DNA of 64,000 nt from JALCOL01 sp022649665. GTDB lineage: Bacteria; Bacillota; Bacilli; Lactobacillales; Enterococcaceae. The notes under the pieces were generated by a model, which saw only the letters and a program-made list of their open reading frames with translations, was not told the origin of the DNA and made no database searches. The position numbers and the translations under genes were made by a program. Below are positions 1 to 8,240 of this stretch, piece after piece; positions within the stretch are counted from its first letter, which is position 1; each line of letters opens with the position of its first letter. The stretch is taken from NCBI GenBank assembly GCA_030372335.1, contig JAUDCW010000002.1; one strand, given 5' to 3'.

Positions 1-26
1 CTTTTTTCCTGTTTATGTTTTTGCTT

Positions 27-713
27 TTATAGATAATATTTTTTGCTGACGCTTAAGTCGTCGTTCAATTCGTAAACCAGCGGCTGACCAGTTGGAATTT
101 CCAAATTCATGATATCATCATCTGAAATTTCTTCGATGTGTTTTGCCAGCGCGCGCAAAGAGTTCCCGTGAGCAGCTACCAGTACAGTTTTGCCATCTAG
201 AAGACTTGGAGCGATATGGTCTTCCCAGAACGGCAAGACGCGTTCCAAAGTGACTTTCAAATTTTCGCCGCCTGGGATCGTTCGTTTGTCGAGCATCGCG
301 TACCGGCGGTCATGGACTGCTGATTTTGGATCATTTGGATCCAAAAGCGGCGGAAGGACATCGTAAGAGCGCCGCCATAAGTGGACTTGTTCATCGCCAT
401 ATTTTTCGGCAGTTTCTTTTTTGTTCAAACCTTGCAGCGCACCGTAGTGGCGTTCGTTCAAGCGCCAAGATTTGATTTCCGGGACCCACATTTGATCGGA
501 TCCTTCCAAAATATAATCGCACGTTTTAATGGCGCGTTTTAAGACGGAAGTATAGGCAACATCAAATTCAAAACCGGCTTTTTTGATTTTTTCTCCGGCT
601 TCTTTTGCTTCTTCAACGCCCTTTTCGCTCAAATCGACGTCGATCCAGCCGGTGAACAGATTCAAGGCATTCCATTCACTGAGACCATGGCGAACAAATA
701 CAAGTTTCAACAT
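27..713 (-). CDS. gpmA: 2,3-bisphosphoglycerate-dependent phosphoglycerate mutase
   Basis: Glycolytic enzyme interconverting 3- and 2-phosphoglycerate in the cytosol through a phosphohistidine. The 228-residue protein starts with the phosphatase-superfamily motif VRHGLSEWN (catalytic His9), then FTGWIDVDLS, LNERHYGALQG with the conserved Glu, and AAHGNSLRAL with the second His. The length is that of bacterial dPGM. The ATG is preceded on the minus strand by AAAGGAGC at good spacing. It has its own promoter in the gap before the recombinase-like gene, so it is probably transcribed alone. No hairpin is visible in the 26 bases left after the stop. Confidence 0.97.
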   Translation of the reverse strand: MLKLVFVRHGLSEWNALNLFTGWIDVDLSEKGVEEAKEAGEKIKKAGFEFDVAYTSVLKRAIKTCDYILEGSDQMWVPEIKSWRLNERHYGALQGLNKKETAEKYGDEQVHLWRRSYDVLPPLLDPNDPKSAVHDRRYAMLDKRTIPGGENLKVTLERVLPFWEDHIAPSLLDGKTVLVAAHGNSLRALAKHIEEISDDDIMNLEIPTGQPLVYELNDDLSVSKKYYL

Positions 714-754
714 ATGATTAGCTCCTTTATAAAAATAAATTAAATTCTCTATTC

Positions 755-784
755 ATTTTACACTGTTCTGCTGAAGAAATTCAA
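755..784 (-). promoter_or_regulatory. gpmA promoter
   Basis: On the minus strand TTGAAT (779-784) and TAAAAT (755-760) are separated by 18 bases, a good sigma-A match about 40 bases before the gpmA start. It lies downstream of the stop of the recombinase-like gene, so gpmA need not depend on read-through. Confidence 0.6.
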
Positions 785-814
785 TCTATTTGGTTCTCAG
801 CAGCAAAGCGGGGC

Positions 815-1396
815 TTACGCTTGAAAAAGCTTTTCCAATTCAGCTTCGGGAAGATTGATGTATTTGTAGCAGGTCCCCACCGAAACGTTGCATTTATTCG
901 AGATAAATTGGATCGTTTCTTTTTTATCGAAATAAAGACGACGGATCTTTTTGACAGTCTTGCAGTCGATTTTCGGCCGTCCGCCGATTTTCCCTTTTTT
1001 ACGGGCTTCATTCAAACCGATCAGCGTCCGTTCTTTGATCAAATCGCATTCCATTTTTGATAAGCCATCCATCAATCGAAAATAGCAATCGCCTTTTTCA
1101 GTCCGGGTATCGATGTTTTCAGCTAAGCTGACCAAATGAAGCGCGTTTTCTTGAAAATGATGGCTCAGTTCTGTCAATTGACGAGTCGATTTTCCTAAAC
1201 GCTTTAATTCAGTAACGACGAGAACATCATCTTCGTGCATTTCGGCAATGATTTTATCTAGTTGTGAACAGACTTTTTCCTTCGCTTCAAAATCTTCGCT
1301 GATAATCATTTCGCATCCGTAAGCATCTAATGTTTTGATTTGAGAATTCAAATCAGAATCATTGATGGTCGTACGTGCATATCCAAACACGCTCAT
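815..1396 (-). CDS. Serine-recombinase-like DNA-binding protein, altered active site
   Basis: A 193-residue member of the small serine resolvase/invertase family by its N-terminal FGYAR, a long E-helix (residues ~110-140) ending in GRPK, and a C-terminal helix-turn-helix (~150-180). Against Tn3/gamma-delta resolvase as I know it, the serine nucleophile (R-V-S10-T) reads R-T-T-I, and the LDRLGR motif reads LKRLGK, so Ser10, Asp67 and Arg71 are replaced while Arg8 and Arg68 remain. Recombination activity is therefore doubtful, and a DNA-binding or regulatory role is inferred. Start chosen at the ATG at 1396, since AGGAG sits 8 bases before it. An in-frame TTG at 1405 abuts the ribosome binding site. 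No mobile-element ends are visible around it. Confidence 0.8.
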   Translation of the reverse strand: MSVFGYARTTINDSDLNSQIKTLDAYGCEMIISEDFEAKEKVCSQLDKIIAEMHEDDVLVVTELKRLGKSTRQLTELSHHFQENALHLVSLAENIDTRTEKGDCYFRLMDGLSKMECDLIKERTLIGLNEARKKGKIGGRPKIDCKTVKKIRRLYFDKKETIQFISNKCNVSVGTCYKYINLPEAELEKLFQA

Positions 1397-1580
1397 AATT
1401 GGCAACTCCTTTATGAAATTTGATCGAGATGGACTTCACTTAGAAATATAACACAATTATCTAAAATTAAATAGGTAAAATGTGCATTTTTTGCTAAATG
1501 AATGATTTTTTTCAGTAATTTTATTAAAATAATCGAAAAAATGGACGGAAGTTTTTCCCTGATGCAACAAAGAGGAAACA

Positions 1581-1629
1581 AAAAAACATATGTCATGATA
1601 GGTATCACCTATTACGACATATGTTTTTT
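1581..1629 (-). terminator. rpiA terminator, long near-perfect palindrome
   Basis: Two 23-base arms (1581-1603 and 1607-1629) pair with one mismatch and one G-U around a 3-base loop. On the minus strand the stem begins 40 bases after the rpiA stop and ends in a run of T, so it can act as an intrinsic terminator. The arms are much longer than a terminator needs and contain CATATGTC and ATAGGT half-sites. Confidence 0.8.
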
Positions 1630-1668
1630 AAATCGAATTATCTAAAAAATAAAGCGAGTAATTAAATA

Positions 1669-2343
1669 TCAACGAGCGTCGATCACTTGGACGCCGCTTT
1701 CGCTGCCGACGATGACGGTTGCGACCATCTCGAGAAAAAGTCCTTGTTCGACAACACCTGGGAGTGCGATCAGTTCGGCTGCCAGTGTGTGCGGATCAGC
1801 GATCTTTTCTAAATGCAGGTCGATGATCCAGTTTTTTTGATCCGTCAAAAAGAGCTCGTTTTCTGTATTTTTGCGAAATTCCGGATGATAATTTTTTTGT
1901 TCAAGCAACGTAAAGAGATGATCAGCGCCGAACGGGATCACTTCGACTGGCAGCGGGAAGGCACCTAAAGTATCGACCATTTTTGATTCATCAACGATCC
2001 AAACGACTCTTTTTGAATAGCTGGCAACGATCTTTTCATATAATAGCGCACCCCCGCCGCCTTTGATCCCTTGAAAATTTTTGTCGATTTCATCCGCGCC
2101 GTCGATCGTCAGATCGATCGTACCGACTTCATCCAGCTCTTTCATCGGGATCCCAACTTCGATCGCATGCGCATATGTTTTATTCGAAGTAGTTACACAT
2201 TGGATGTGCAAGTCTTCATTTTTTAAACGTTTGGCGAGCGCTTCGACCATATACCAGGCTGTACTGCCGGTCCCTAAACCGACCGTCATGCCGTCTTCCA
2301 CGAATTCGGCCGATTTATTGCCGACCATTTCTTTCAAATTCAT
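1669..2343 (-). CDS. rpiA: Ribose-5-phosphate isomerase A
   Basis: Interconverts ribose 5-phosphate and ribulose 5-phosphate in the pentose phosphate pathway, linking sugar catabolism to nucleotide synthesis. The 224 residues carry the family motifs in order: GLGTGSTAWYMVEAL, TIDGADEID with the catalytic Asp pair, and KGGGGALLYEKIVA, plus the C-terminal ALPGVVEQGLF region. Length is normal. AGGAGG precedes the ATG. It is a single transcription unit, with a promoter upstream and the long hairpin at 1581-1629 downstream, and it is divergent from the str operon. Confidence 0.97.
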   Translation of the reverse strand: MNLKEMVGNKSAEFVEDGMTVGLGTGSTAWYMVEALAKRLKNEDLHIQCVTTSNKTYAHAIEVGIPMKELDEVGTIDLTIDGADEIDKNFQGIKGGGGALLYEKIVASYSKRVVWIVDESKMVDTLGAFPLPVEVIPFGADHLFTLLEQKNYHPEFRKNTENELFLTDQKNWIIDLHLEKIADPHTLAAELIALPGVVEQGLFLEMVATVIVGSESGVQVIDAR

Positions 2344-2375
2344 AAAAAATTCCTCCTAAATTTTTGATCGAATTC

Positions 2376-2404
2376 ATTGTAACTTTAATAGTAGCAAATA
2401 GAAA
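2376..2404 (-). promoter_or_regulatory. Candidate rpiA promoter
   Basis: Minus-strand TTTCTA (2399-2404) and TACAAT (2376-2381) are 17 bases apart. The -10 box is good and the -35 box weak. Location fits rpiA. Confidence 0.45.
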
Positions 2405-2473
2405 TACGCAATTCCTTTTTCTTCATCGCAAACAAAAAAACCACACAAACAAAAAAAGTTGCGCCAAAGAAGG

Positions 2474-2503
2474 TTGACATTCATTTCAAAAGCATGATAT
2501 TAT
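2474..2503 (+). promoter_or_regulatory. str operon promoter
   Basis: TTGACA (2474-2479) and TATTAT (2498-2503) with an 18-base spacer and an upstream TGA giving an extended -10. This is a strong sigma-A promoter in the 317-base gap between rpiA and rpsL, driving rpsL-rpsG-fusA (and tuf by read-through). Confidence 0.8.
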
Positions 2504-2568
2504 TGCAAAGGTGCTTTATCGACAGGTCTTTTATACATGCTGACTGTTACAAAGCCATCTTTATCTCA

Positions 2569-2591
2569 ATTGCTCTCGAGCAATCTTTTTT
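2569..2591 (+). promoter_or_regulatory. Terminator-like hairpin in the rpsL leader
   Basis: ATTGCT and AGCAAT form a 6-bp stem around CTCG and are followed by C and six T. It lies about 60 bases after the predicted transcription start and before the rpsL ribosome binding site, where an attenuator would sit. A second stem, AGATCCAC with GTGGGTCT (about 2603-2626), lies between it and the ribosome binding site. Function is inferred. Confidence 0.4.
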
Positions 2592-2660
2592 ATCGCTCAA
2601 AAAGATCCACCTGGATGTGTGGGTCTAGCAGCAGAATCAGGAAGGAGGAAATATAGCAAT

Positions 2661-3074
2661 ATGCCTACTATTAATCAGCTTGTTCGCAAATCCCGGAAAT
2701 CAAAGGTGGAGAAATCAGACTCTCCTGCATTGAACAAAGGGTATAACAGCTACAAAAAAATCCAAACCAATTTGAACGCACCCCAAAAACGTGGAGTATG
2801 TACTCGTGTCGGCACGATGACACCGAAAAAACCAAACTCCGCTTTGCGTAAATATGCTCGTGTACGTTTATCTAACTTGATCGAAGTTACGGCTTATATC
2901 CCAGGGATCGGACACAACTTGCAAGAACACAGTGTCGTACTTATTCGCGGCGGCCGTGTGAAAGACTTGCCAGGGGTTCGTTACCATATCGTTCGCGGTG
3001 CGCTTGATACTGCCGGCGTAACTGACCGCAAACAAAGCCGTTCTAAATACGGGACAAAGAAACCTAAAAAATAA
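2661..3074 (+). CDS. rpsL: 30S ribosomal protein S12
   Basis: Small-subunit protein at the decoding centre. The 137 residues begin MPTINQLVRKSR and contain TPKKPNSALRK and KDLPGVRYHIVRGALD, the segments that carry streptomycin-resistance lysines; both lysines are the sensitive type. The reading frame is open further upstream, but the family start and the GGAGG at 2644-2648 fix the ATG at 2661. First gene of the str operon, followed 43 bases later by rpsG. Confidence 0.98.
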   Translation: MPTINQLVRKSRKSKVEKSDSPALNKGYNSYKKIQTNLNAPQKRGVCTRVGTMTPKKPNSALRKYARVRLSNLIEVTAYIPGIGHNLQEHSVVLIRGGRVKDLPGVRYHIVRGALDTAGVTDRKQSRSKYGTKKPKK

Positions 3075-3117
3075 AGTTTTGATAAAATAGACAAGAATAT
3101 TGGAAGGGGGAGTTCGG

Positions 3118-3588
3118 ATGCCTCGAAAAGGCCCGGTCTCAAAACGAGACGTTTTGCCAGATCCTATGTACAATTCTAAATTGGTTACCCGGTTGATCAA
3201 CCGCGTAATGGTAGACGGCAAGCGTGGTACAGCGTCAAATATTATTTATAATGCATTTAATTTCATTAAAGAAACAACAGGGAACGATCCTTTGGAAGTT
3301 TTTGAACAAGCAATGAAAAACGTAATGCCGGTCTTGGAAGTCAAAGCTCGCCGTGTCGGCGGTTCAAACTACCAAGTACCCGTTGAAGTTCGGCCTGAAC
3401 GCCGCACGACATTGGGCTTGCGCTGGATCGTAAGTTATGCGCGTCTCCGCGGAGAACACACGATGGAAGAACGCTTGGCAAAAGAAATCATGGATGCTGC
3501 CAACAATAGCGGAGCTTCTGTGAAAAAACGCGAAGATGTACACAAAATGGCAGAAGCAAACCGTGCTTTTGCTCATTATCGCTGGTAA
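3118..3588 (+). CDS. rpsG: 30S ribosomal protein S7
   Basis: Primary 16S rRNA 3'-domain binder that nucleates the 30S head. The 156-residue product starts MPRKGPVSKRDVLPDP and holds the conserved RRVGGSNYQVPVEVRPERR block and the C-terminal EANRAFAHYRW. The frame is open from 3100, but the family start and the GGAAGGGGGA ribosome binding site give ATG 3118. It sits between rpsL and fusA as in nearly all bacteria. Confidence 0.98.
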   Translation: MPRKGPVSKRDVLPDPMYNSKLVTRLINRVMVDGKRGTASNIIYNAFNFIKETTGNDPLEVFEQAMKNVMPVLEVKARRVGGSNYQVPVEVRPERRTTLGLRWIVSYARLRGEHTMEERLAKEIMDAANNSGASVKKREDVHKMAEANRAFAHYRW

Positions 3589-3608
3589 TTTGTTAATCGC
3601 GCTCATCG

Positions 3609-3664
3609 AAAGTTTCCAAAGAAATTCCTGCTTTTGCGGGATGCACCGTTTCTTTGGAGACTTT
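3609..3664 (+). other. Long hairpin between rpsG and fusA
   Basis: Arms 3609-3624 and 3649-3664 pair over 16 bp with one G-U, and a second small stem (CCTGC/GCGGG) can form in the loop. The T-tail is poor (TCTTAC), so it is more likely a pausing, processing or partial-termination element than a full terminator. It ends about 50 bases before fusA. Confidence 0.6.
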
Positions 3665-3716
3665 TCTTACTGATTAGCTGTTACATCCCAAATTTAGAGA
3701 GGAGCAACAAATCGTT

Positions 3717-5804
3717 ATGGCCAGAGCATTCTCGCTGGAAAACACACGAAATATCGGTATCATGGCCCACATCGATGCCGGAAAAACCACAGCCACTGAA
3801 CGTATTTTGTACTATACAGGGAAGATCCATAAGATCGGGGAAACGCATGAAGGTGCAGCCCAAATGGACTGGATGGCACAAGAACAAGAACGTGGGATCA
3901 CGATCACTTCTGCTGCAACAACTGCACAATGGAAGGGTTACCGGATCAACATCATCGACACACCAGGGCACGTGGACTTCACTGTTGAAGTTGAACGTTC
4001 TTTGCGCGTTTTGGATGGTGCCGTAACCGTTTTGGATGCTCAATCCGGAGTAGAACCGCAAACGGAAACTGTTTGGCGCCAAGCGACGACTTACGGCGTT
4101 CCGCGGATCGTGTTTGCTAATAAAATGGATAAGATCGGCGCAGATTTCTTGTATTCTGTCGGCACTTTGCACGACCGTCTGCAAGCTAACGCTCATCCGA
4201 TCCAACTGCCGATCGGTGCTGAAGACGATTTCACCGGGATCATTGACTTGGTCACGATGAAAGCCGAAATCTACCAAAATGACTTGGGAACTGAAATTCT
4301 TGAAGAAGAAATTCCTGAAGAATACCAAGCTTTGGCACAAGAATGGCATGACAAATTGATCGAAGCCGTTGCAGATACGGATGAAGATCTGACATTGAAA
4401 TATCTGGAAGGCGAAGAAATCTCGATCGATGAAGTGAAAAAAGCGATCCGGAAAGCAACGCTTGCTGTTGAATTCTATCCGGTCCTTTGCGGGTCCGCCT
4501 TTAAAAATAAAGGGGTCCAACTTCTTTTGGACGCAGTGATCGACTATCTTCCAGCGCCAACTGACATTCCAGCGATCAAAGGAACGAATCCGGAAACAGA
4601 AGAAGAAGAAGATCGTCATGCAAATGACGACGAACCTTTCTCTGCTTTGGCATTCAAAGTCATGACTGATCCGTTTGTCGGCCGTCTGACATTCTTCCGC
4701 GTTTATTCGGGTGTCTTGAAGTCCGGTTCTTACGTGCAAAATGCAACAAAGGGCAAACGCGAACGCGTCGGCCGGATCTTGCAGATGCATGCCAACAGCC
4801 GTTCTGAAATCTCTGAAGTATACGCTGGCGATATCGCCGCTGCTGTCGGTTTGAAAGATACGACGACGGGTGATACGCTGTGCGACGAAAAACAACCAGT
4901 CATCTTGGAATCGATGGAATTCCCTGAACCGGTTATCCAAGTCGCGATCGAACCAAAATCCAAAGCCGATCAAGATAAAATGGGGATCGCTTTGCAAAAA
5001 CTTTCCGAAGAAGATCCAACTTTCCGTGCTGAGTCCAATCAGGAAACGGGCGAAACGATCATTGCCGGAATGGGCGAATTGCATTTGGATATCATCGTTG
5101 ACCGGATGCGCCGCGAATTCAAAGTGGAAGCTAACGTCGGCGCACCGCAAGTTTCTTATCGTGAAACATTCCGCAAAGCAACTAAAGCGGAAGGGAAATT
5201 CATCCGTCAGTCCGGTGGTAAAGGACAATACGGGCATGTTTGGGTCGAATTCACGCCGAATGAAGAAGGCGCTGGATTTGAATTTGAAAATGCTATCGTC
5301 GGCGGGGTCGTTCCGCGTGAATATATCCCAGCGGTTGAAGCTGGCTTGAAAGACTCGATGGAAAACGGTGTATTGGCCGGTTATCCATTAGTTGATATCA
5401 AAGCGAAATTGTACGATGGATCTTATCATGATGTCGATTCCAGTGAAACGGCATTCCGGATCGCTGCCTCGATGGCCTTGCGTGCCGCTGCGAAAACAGC
5501 TGGTCCAGTCATCCTTGAACCGATCATGGCCGTTGAAGTCGTAATCCCTGAAGATTACTTGGGCGACATCATGGGTCACGTAACTGCCCGCCGCGGTCGC
5601 GTTGAAGGGATGGACGCACGTGCCGGCGGACAGCAAGTCGTTCGCGCAATGGTGCCGTTGGCTGAAATGTTCGGATACGCAACGACTTTGCGTTCTTCGA
5701 CACAAGGTCGCGGAACATTCACGATGACATTCGATCATTATGAATCAGTTCCGAAGGCTGTCCAAGAAGAAATCATCAAGAAAAATGGCGGGAAACCCGC
5801 TTAA
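3717..5804 (+). CDS. fusA: Translation elongation factor G
   Basis: GTPase that drives tRNA-mRNA translocation on the ribosome. The 695-residue protein has the P-loop AHIDAGKTTATERIL near residue 18, the switch 2 motif DTPGHVDF, NKMDK for guanine specificity, then the domain II-V sequence ending in the YGYATTLRSSTQGRG-type domain V. Length is typical. GAGAGGAGC precedes the ATG. It follows rpsG behind a long hairpin and is separated from tuf by a terminator-like hairpin. Confidence 0.98.
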   Translation: MARAFSLENTRNIGIMAHIDAGKTTATERILYYTGKIHKIGETHEGAAQMDWMAQEQERGITITSAATTAQWKGYRINIIDTPGHVDFTVEVERSLRVLDGAVTVLDAQSGVEPQTETVWRQATTYGVPRIVFANKMDKIGADFLYSVGTLHDRLQANAHPIQLPIGAEDDFTGIIDLVTMKAEIYQNDLGTEILEEEIPEEYQALAQEWHDKLIEAVADTDEDLTLKYLEGEEISIDEVKKAIRKATLAVEFYPVLCGSAFKNKGVQLLLDAVIDYLPAPTDIPAIKGTNPETEEEEDRHANDDEPFSALAFKVMTDPFVGRLTFFRVYSGVLKSGSYVQNATKGKRERVGRILQMHANSRSEISEVYAGDIAAAVGLKDTTTGDTLCDEKQPVILESMEFPEPVIQVAIEPKSKADQDKMGIALQKLSEEDPTFRAESNQETGETIIAGMGELHLDIIVDRMRREFKVEANVGAPQVSYRETFRKATKAEGKFIRQSGGKGQYGHVWVEFTPNEEGAGFEFENAIVGGVVPREYIPAVEAGLKDSMENGVLAGYPLVDIKAKLYDGSYHDVDSSETAFRIAASMALRAAAKTAGPVILEPIMAVEVVIPEDYLGDIMGHVTARRGRVEGMDARAGGQQVVRAMVPLAEMFGYATTLRSSTQGRGTFTMTFDHYESVPKAVQEEIIKKNGGKPA

Positions 5805-5821
5805 CGTTAAATCAAACAAAT

Positions 5822-5873
5822 CAGCCGGTCAGTCCGCTTCGTTTTGAAGACCTGCCAGGCCGGCTGGTTTTAA
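5822..5873 (+). terminator. Terminator between fusA and tuf
   Basis: CAGCCGG (5822-5828) pairs with CCGGCTG (5860-5866), an inner CTTC-GTTTT-GAAG stem occupies part of the loop, and the stem is followed by GTTTTAATATT. The T-run is short, so partial read-through into tuf is likely. Confidence 0.6.
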
Positions 5874-5924
5874 TATTACTATCAAATCATTATATGAGGA
5901 TAATCTAGGAGGATTTTTAGCAAA

Positions 5925-7112
5925 ATGGCAAAAGAAAAATATGATCGTTCCAAACCCCATGTGAATATCGGCACTATTGGTCACGTCGACCATGGGAAAA
6001 CTACATTGACTGCAGCGATTTCGACTGTTTTAGCAAAACGCAGCGGCGGCAGCGCAATGGGCTATGACCAAATCGACGGTGCTCCTGAAGAACGCGAACG
6101 CGGGATCACGATCTCGACGTCCCACGTGGAGTACGAAACTGATGTCCGCCACTACGCACACGTAGACTGCCCAGGACACGCGGATTATGTGAAAAACATG
6201 ATCACCGGCGCGGCCCAAATGGACGGTGCAATCTTGGTTGTTTCCGCAGCTGACGGCCCAATGCCGCAAACACGCGAACATATTCTTTTGTCTCGTCAAG
6301 TAGGCGTACCGTATATCGTTGTGTTCTTGAACAAAGTTGATATGGTCGATGATGAAGAATTATTGGAATTAGTTGAAATGGAAGTTCGTGATCTTTTGAC
6401 AGAATACGAATTCCCTGGCGACGATATTCCAGTGATCACTGGTTCTGCTTTGAAAGCTCTTGAAGGCGATCCAGCGTATGAAGAAAAAATTCTTGAATTG
6501 ATGACAGCTGTCGACGAATATATTCCAACTCCAGTTCGCGATAACGACAAACCATTCATGATGCCAGTCGAAGATGTTTTCTCGATCACTGGTCGCGGAA
6601 CGGTTGCAACAGGTCGTGTAGAACGCGGACAAGTTCGGATCGGCGACGAAGTAGAAATCGTTGGGATTTCTGAAGATACTTCAAAAACGACCGTTACCGG
6701 CGTTGAAATGTTCCGTAAATTGTTGGACTACGCTGAAGCTGGCGACAACATCGGCGCATTGCTCCGCGGAGTAACACGTGAACAAATCGAACGCGGACAA
6801 GTCTTGGCAAAACCAGGCACGATCACACCGCATACGAAATTCAAAGGCGAAGCTTACATTTTGACCAAAGAAGAAGGCGGCCGTCATACACCGTTCTTCT
6901 CCAACTACCGCCCGCAGTTCTACTTCCGGACAACCGATGTTACCGGAGTAATCGAATTGCCTGAAGGTACAGAAATGGTAATGCCTGGCGACAACATCAC
7001 GCTTGATGTGACACTGATCCACCCGATCGCGATCGAAGCGGGAACGAAATTCTCGATTCGTGAAGGCGGCCGGACAGTTGGTGCCGGAGTCGTTTCCGAA
7101 ATCATCGGATAA
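5925..7112 (+). CDS. tuf: Translation elongation factor Tu
   Basis: Delivers aminoacyl-tRNA to the ribosomal A site as a GTP complex. The 395-residue protein starts MAKEKYDRSKPHVNIGTIGH, with P-loop GHVDHGKTTL, switch 2 DCPGHADYVKNM, NKVDMVDD, and the domain II-III sequence ending in GGRTVGAGVVSEIIG. AGGAGG lies 11 bases before the ATG. A strong terminator follows. It is the only tuf copy in the window. Confidence 0.99.
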   Translation: MAKEKYDRSKPHVNIGTIGHVDHGKTTLTAAISTVLAKRSGGSAMGYDQIDGAPEERERGITISTSHVEYETDVRHYAHVDCPGHADYVKNMITGAAQMDGAILVVSAADGPMPQTREHILLSRQVGVPYIVVFLNKVDMVDDEELLELVEMEVRDLLTEYEFPGDDIPVITGSALKALEGDPAYEEKILELMTAVDEYIPTPVRDNDKPFMMPVEDVFSITGRGTVATGRVERGQVRIGDEVEIVGISEDTSKTTVTGVEMFRKLLDYAEAGDNIGALLRGVTREQIERGQVLAKPGTITPHTKFKGEAYILTKEEGGRHTPFFSNYRPQFYFRTTDVTGVIELPEGTEMVMPGDNITLDVTLIHPIAIEAGTKFSIREGGRTVGAGVVSEIIG

Positions 7113-7143
7113 GAGATCGCGACAAAACCGGTCATGATCTTTC

Positions 7144-7177
7144 AAAAGGACTTGGAGATTTTCTCCAGGTCCTTTTT
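7144..7177 (+). terminator. tuf terminator
   Basis: AAAAGGAC-T-TGGAGA pairs with TCTCCA-G-GTCCTTTT around a 3-base loop and runs into TTTTT. It ends the str transcription unit. Confidence 0.9.
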
Positions 7178-7306
7178 GCGGTTTAAAAGCAGTGTTTCCC
7201 CATTTTTTATTAAAATCTCTTTTAAAATCACAAAAGTCTCCCTTTTTTACTGCATTTTTTATGATTTATCCCTAAAATAGAGGGAGCAGGATTGGGAGGG
7301 TTATTT

Positions 7307-8239
7307 TTGAAGACGCAAGGGAACGGATCAGCATCGGGGAAAATTATTTTGATGGGCGAGCATTCAGTCGTTTTTGGTCAGCCGGCGATCGCGATGCCGC
7401 TTGAAGCAGTTCGCGTGCGAGTTCGAGTGGAGCGCTTGGCGCCGAACATGGCCGATCAGCTGGACAGCTGCTATTTTCGCGGTGAACTGGCTGATGCGCC
7501 GGACACGCTGGAAAATATCAAAGTGCTGGTCCGTCGTCTAAAAGATTTTTTTTATCTGCAAGGCGGGCTCGCGCTGCAAATCACCAGCCAGATCCCGGCA
7601 GAGCGCGGCATGGGCTCTTCAGCGGCGGTTGCAGTTGCATTGACCCGTTCTTTTTTCGATCTCGCTGATCAGCCGCTCGATCCGGCGCTTTTGCTGGAGT
7701 TTGCAAATATTTCCGAGCGGGTCGCGCACGGCAATCCAAGCGGGATCGACGCCGCGGCAGCGAGCGGTCGCTATCCTTTATATTTTCGCAAAGGATCGCC
7801 CATCGAAGCATTCGATTCAAATTTGAGCGGCTGGCTGACGATCGCTGATACCGGGATCCGCGGGAAAACGCGCCAAGCGGTCGCAGATGTCGGAAAATTG
7901 GTAAAAGAAGCGCCGCAAGCGCGTGCAATGATTTTTTCGTTGGGCCTGTTGACGCAGATCGCGCGGTTCGCACTTGAGAAGAATCAGCTCGATATCTTAG
8001 GACAGACGATGAATGATGCCCAAGCATTGCTGAAAAAACTGACAGTCAGCTCTGCTGAACTGGATCAGCTGATCAGTTCGGCGCTGCAAGCAGGAGCGAT
8101 CGGCGCAAAGCTGACCGGCGGCGGGCGCGGCGGCTGCATGCTCGCGCTGAGCCGCACTGAAGAGGCGGCGGCTGAAATCGGGCGGCAATTAAAAATAACC
8201 GGCGCGCGAGCGATCTGGTTTCAAAAGTTGGGAGAATGA
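7307..8239 (+). CDS. mvaK1: Mevalonate kinase
   Basis: GHMP-family kinase that phosphorylates mevalonate with ATP, the first step of the lower mevalonate pathway. Motifs in order: ASGKIILMGEHSVVFGQPA near the N terminus, IPAERGMGSSAAVAVAL (ATP loop), HGNPSGIDAAA with the catalytic Asp, and KLTGGGRGGCMLAL. The start is a TTG at 7307 (about 310 residues) placed 7 bases after GGGAGGG, matching the family start MxxKxQGxG. An upstream in-frame TTG at 7292 also has a purine-rich stretch before it. First of four tightly packed mevalonate genes, one base from mvaD. Confidence 0.95.
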   Translation: MKTQGNGSASGKIILMGEHSVVFGQPAIAMPLEAVRVRVRVERLAPNMADQLDSCYFRGELADAPDTLENIKVLVRRLKDFFYLQGGLALQITSQIPAERGMGSSAAVAVALTRSFFDLADQPLDPALLLEFANISERVAHGNPSGIDAAAASGRYPLYFRKGSPIEAFDSNLSGWLTIADTGIRGKTRQAVADVGKLVKEAPQARAMIFSLGLLTQIARFALEKNQLDILGQTMNDAQALLKKLTVSSAELDQLISSALQAGAIGAKLTGGGRGGCMLALSRTEEAAAEIGRQLKITGARAIWFQKLGE

Positions 8240-8240
8240 A

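Noticed and set aside
1411..1608. 65-codon minus-strand frame between rpiA and the recombinase-like gene
   Set aside because: It starts inside the terminator palindrome, has no ribosome binding site and an AT-driven hydrophobic composition.
815..1629. Mobile element carrying the recombinase-like gene
   Set aside because: No target duplications, terminal repeats or passenger genes are visible, and active-site residues are altered, so an active element is unlikely.
3681..5237. 518-codon open frame on the minus strand opposite fusA
   Set aside because: It is a shadow of the highly biased fusA reading frame. It has no family resemblance, and fusA is unquestionable.
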